DNA of 64,000 bases from Turnera subulata (Eukaryota > Streptophyta > Magnoliopsida > Malpighiales > Passifloraceae), in the NCBI GenBank assembly GCA_028386065.3, contig JAKUCV010006153.1, positions 28,279 to 92,278 on the forward strand. The letters run 5' to 3'. A program made the translations under genes and the position numbers. The notes under the pieces were generated by a model, which worked only from the letters and a program-made list of their open reading frames with translations, did no database searches and was not told the origin of the DNA. Position 1 is the stretch's first letter. Each line of letters begins with the position of its first letter. Shown here one piece after another: positions 60,600 to 64,000 of the stretch.

Positions 60600-61233
60600 A
60601 TTTTTAACTAATGGACTGAGCCGAACAGTGCAGCCCAGACCTTGCACTGGGTCAAACCCAGCAGGAACCCAGGTGCAGGCCCGCGTTGCAGGCCCGCTAC
60701 ACAGCCCATGTCCCGGCCCGTGAGGCTTAGCCGAGGAGGACCAACCCACCAGCTCCAACCCGTTAAAGCATTCGGATCACTCAGCTCAACCCGAGAACCT
60801 CACGGGTTCAAGGCGGGCGGAGCGACGAACGGCAACAACGACAAGTCGCGCTGCAACCCAGGTGCGAGGAAGGCAGCAACTGCAGCGGCTCGAGGTGGCG
60901 GCTCCGTTGCTCCGGTCGGTCGTCGCGTGGAGATGGGGCGGTGGATCCGACGGGTTGCTCGTCGGGTCTCGGCGTCCTACCGGCTCGTCGAGCAGCGGCG
61001 AAGATGGGGTAAGGTGCTGACTGGTAGGCGACGGCGTGAGGGAGGCCGTGGTGGCAACGGTGAGACGAGTGGAGGCCCGAGACGTCTCACGGTGAACAGT
61101 AACAGTGAGGAGGGTGACGGTTTCTCTGGGTTTTTTTCTTTTCTTCTTTCTTTCTTCTCTAGATTTTCTCTATTTTCTGGGTTGTTTTTTTTTTCTTGGT
61201 TTGCTCTGGGTAGAATCATTCGTGCTGATAACG
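60600..61233 (-). other. GC-rich leader of the copia element
   Basis: Sits between the primer-binding-type motif and the rest of the interior. GC-rich, then T-rich (61130-61200). A plus-strand open frame of 258 codons runs through it into the LTR but opposes the element, has low-complexity Arg/Gly content and no domain. Not a gene. Confidence 0.55.
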
Positions 61234-61420
61234 TGTTAAAAATTAAGGTGTTTGATGTACTGTTATTTCATGAAGAAGAAGGAAAAATAGTAGTGGACAG
61301 GAGAAGAAGAAAGAAGGAGGGAAGAGCCAAATATCTTCTCTGCGTTTTATTGCATCTCTTTTATATACACATTTTTACTGTAGGGATAGGTACAATAATA
61401 TTTACACGTTTTTCGTAACA
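61234..61420 (-). repeat. LTR (right copy, 5' LTR of minus element)
   Basis: 187 bp, pairs with 55285-55467. Confidence 0.9.
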
Positions 61421-61425
61421 CCAAT

Positions 61426-62554
61426 CGACAAAAAAAAATCTATTCCTAGCTGATGAAGTGTAGATTCGCAGGATCCATCTGTACAAAGAATACATGTGGG
61501 CTTGATAAACCCAGGGGGACTCACACAGAGCATTCTAATGTCTAAGCTAGCACACTATTATCCGGAGTGCATCAAGTAGGAAACACCTTGGTAACGAAAA
61601 TTGTCAATGCGAAGCGGCTACATGTAGACCAAGAGTCGTGTAAAAGAATGTAGAAAAAACAGGTAGCGTTTTTTTTTTGTCCACCTTCACTTTTTGCCTT
61701 TAGATAGGCCTCATGAGATCGAGAACTTTCATGTTCACAGTAAATGCCTTTTGAGAATAAAAAATCAGTTGAAAGAAAACTGGGAGTCGAAGACTTTACC
61801 TTAAATGTTGAGCAATTAGAGAAACGTAATAAACCCTTGTGACGGGTTGCATCACTCGCTGAAGGCTAACTCTTCAGGAGAGAAGTCGCAGAAGCCAACC
61901 TCATGTAACCGTGCTGTCAGCGGCAACACTGGTTTGGTCACATCAATTGCTAGATGAGTGGCAAGAAGGGTAATGGATGTAGTAACACAGATCTACATGT
62001 TGTTCCTTTGTTCAGATCTCCATCCAAGCGTGCCTCCCTCCTCCGCGGAGGTGGGGTTACTTGGTGCCCCTATCTTGATCCGCATTTCTGATTTTTTCCT
62101 CTATGAGACAGATTGAGGGGACCTAGGAACATATGAAAAAAGACTTAAGAGCTAATATCTTGGCTCGATACTGAATAACCCCTCCTATATTTATCACGAA
62201 AGTGTTGGAGGGTGGAGGAGGATGCCCTCCAGGAGAGGCTGATGAAAAAGCATCGCCTTTTCTAGGGGGTTGATTCTTAAGTGACTTTGGAAGAGTGTGG
62301 AAGAGGGAATTCATCATCTCTTGGCTTCACTTTCCAAGTCACTTTAGGGTTTCTCTTGTAAAGCAGGTGACTAGTGGCCTTAGGTTCAGGGCAATTATGC
62401 TATTATGGCGCCCCGACCTCGTTGGTCTTTTTTCCTACTTTGCCAAGGTTTTGTTTGATCTTTTGTAATAGAATATTGTAATATCTCATAAAAGAATAAA
62501 GCATTTTTTTTTTGCCTTATTCATTATGTTGTTGAATGCACTATGTGTGAGAGA
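61426..62554. other. Intergenic, nothing firm
   Basis: No gene supported. 62380-62515 ends in TTGTAATATCTCATAAAAGAATAAAGC followed by a T-run, which could be the 3' end of an old transcript-derived or LINE-type insertion. This is weak. Confidence 0.4.
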
Positions 62555-62559
62555 ATAAG

Positions 62560-63124
62560 TGTCACGGGGTCATTACCCTCTCCCCAAAAGATCAACCTAG
62601 TGGGGTGTGCAGCACCCCTGTATATATGTCCCAAGACCTTCCCCTTCCTTTCCGCTGTGGGATTCCGTCACATTCTCCCCCACCGAATCCGACGACGCCC
62701 TCGTCGTCGACCGGGCACCCTGCCTACTCCGTCCCCACGGAGCGCTTGGCGTGACATCGGAGTTGGGTCAGGTCGGCTCCGCTACCACTTGTCACGGCCC
62801 TCTCCCCAAAAGGTCAACCTAGTGGGGTGTGCAGCACCCCTGTATATATGGCCCAAGACCTTCCCCTTCCTTTCCGATGTGAGATTCCGTCACATTCTCC
62901 CCCACCGAATCCGACGACGCCCTCGTCGTCGACCGGGCACCCTGCCTACCCCGTCCCCACGGAGCGCTTGGCGTGACATCAGAGTTGAGTCGGGTCGGCT
63001 CCGCTACCACTTGTCACGGGGTCATTACCCTCTCCCCAAAAGGTCAACCTAGTGGGGTGTGCAGCACCCCTGTATATATGTCCCAAGACCTTCCCCTTCC
63101 TTTCCGCTGTGGGATTCCGTCACA
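62560..63124 (-). mobile_element. TRIM retrotransposon in tandem (3 LTRs, 2 internals)
   Basis: Three LTRs (62560-62672, 62790-62894, 63012-63124; 113, 105 and 113 bp) alternate with two 117-bp internal segments. On minus each LTR is TGTGACGG...CCGTGACA. Each internal begins AGTGGTAGCGGAGCCGAC (primer-binding type) and ends with a GGTGGGGGAGAA polypurine tract. The array is flanked by the exact 5-base duplication ATAAG (62555-62559 and 63125-63129), so it entered as one unit or grew by recombination afterwards. No coding capacity; the open frames over it are accidental. Confidence 0.93.
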
Positions 63125-63129
63125 ATAAG

Positions 63130-64000
63130 ACTATCGTGATAATCTCACCTACTATACACGAATGTCCTTGTGTCATGTGTGAAGCGAACAACTGAGCCGA
63201 AAAGAAGCTCGTAAGCCCCTGAGCATCATATATACGCATTTTTCAAGAGTGAGCTTGTGCTCAAACTCACATATGTTTATATGCGTGCTTTCAGGGGTGA
63301 ACGCACGTTGAGATATGCGGAAAAAAAAAATTGTGCATATATATCTTGCCCTTCAAAAAAAATTTTTTAAAAAAACCAGAAAGGTTCTCCGAAGGAAGAT
63401 ATAAGGGGATAGGCCTTTGTTTGAAAACGTGAGTTCCAAGTCTTCAAAAGCTATTCGTTCCTAGGGAGTCCATATTTGCACTCCTGTATTGTTATTCGCA
63501 CTCCCCTTTACACTTTTTGGTCAATCATTTTACCAAAATATCCTTCAATTAAAAGCCGCATAAATACCACAGAATTCTCTTAATGGAGGTTGCATTGTCC
63601 TGTATTGTTTCTTTTGATGCTAGAATTCTTTCTTGGTTACACTCTTAAATTTACTCCACTTTTCTCTTAATGTTAACAAATCAACCGAGTTTTATTATTT
63701 GAAGATAAAATATATCTATTAAGAGAAAATTTACATATATCATATTAGTTTTAATCTATCACTACCTTTTTTTTTATCAATAATCAAATACTACTTTCTA
63801 TATTTAATATTACAACTTAACAACTTCAATCATATACATTTGAAAAAATTGCAGATTCCTTTTTTATTAGTGGAGAAAATTTTTCAGCTTCTTTATATAA
63901 GATAAAAGTGGGGCTTGACACCTTTCTATTTATAAAAACTATACTATTTACAAAACACCACCACTGGAGAGCCATTGGCTTCTACGTATCTAATTATACT
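63130..64000. other. Intergenic, no gene supported
   Basis: AT-rich, with T-runs and A-runs. No repeat ends or coding frames recognised up to the window edge. Confidence 0.5.

Larger units (their letters stand above)
55285..61420 (-). mobile_element. Degenerate minus-strand Ty1/copia element
   Basis: Short LTRs at 55285-55467 and 61234-61420 (TGTTAAAAATTAA start, TAACA end, nearly identical) with the exact 5-base duplication CCAAT at 55280-55284 and 61421-61425. A purine-rich tract on minus abuts the left LTR (plus CTCCTCC from 55468); on minus the sequence after the right LTR reads CGTTATCAGCACGAA, a primer-binding-type motif. Pol remnants run minus-strand in copia order. It carries a LINE fragment and GC-rich leader DNA. 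Confidence 0.9.

Noticed and set aside
60642..61418. 258-codon plus-strand open frame
   Set aside because: Runs antisense through the leader and LTR of the minus-strand copia element; no domain.
62543..63052. 169-codon frame over the TRIM array
   Set aside because: Arises because the tandem TRIM units happen to be open in that frame; TRIMs do not code.

Overview
This is nuclear DNA from a flowering plant, almost certainly a eudicot. The evidence is: GT-AG introns in host genes, a full plant NADPH oxidase (RBOH) gene, long AT-rich spacers, and a dense set of plant-type transposons (Ty1/copia, Ty3/gypsy with chromodomain-like tail, a TRIM, CACTA, Mutator-type MITEs, tRNA-derived SINEs, a LINE relic). 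Species cannot be told from the sequence alone. There is one 140-base assembly gap (25462-25601).

Layout. 1-1545: LTR of a minus-strand copia-like element running off the left edge. 1842-9808: two arrays of a ~171-bp tandem repeat (57 codons, open in one frame), interrupted by a 1.7-kb solo LTR with a 5-bp target duplication, by an AT-rich spacer with a 72-base poly-C tract, and by a 278-bp GC-richer insert. 9809-18411: duplicated AT-rich flank, a relic LTR with an odd primer-binding site followed by a decayed coding segment, then a 4.4-kb minus-strand solo LTR. 18417-27083: a complete-bordered but decayed Ty3/gypsy element whose left LTR is fused directly to gag and whose right LTR carries a Mutator-like MITE. 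29106-33125: a copia element lacking integrase. 33495-34938: SINE-like sequence and a long foldback MITE. 37029-40258: a non-autonomous CACTA element.

Only two intact host genes are seen. RBOHD-like (42578-46779, plus, 12 exons, 933 aa) is a plasma-membrane superoxide-producing NADPH oxidase. A TVP38/TMEM64 (VTT/DedA-type) membrane protein gene (54865-52170, minus, 2 exons, 263 aa) lies about 5.4 kb downstream, tail to tail with it. Two SINEs of one family lie between them.

55285-61420 is a degenerate minus-strand copia element with short LTRs and matching target duplication, holding a LINE endonuclease fragment and a dimeric minisatellite. 62560-63124 is a TRIM element present as LTR-internal-LTR-internal-LTR. 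Nothing in the window forms an operon or a pathway; the interest is in nested transposon history, the coding-like 171-bp repeat, and the two clean host genes.
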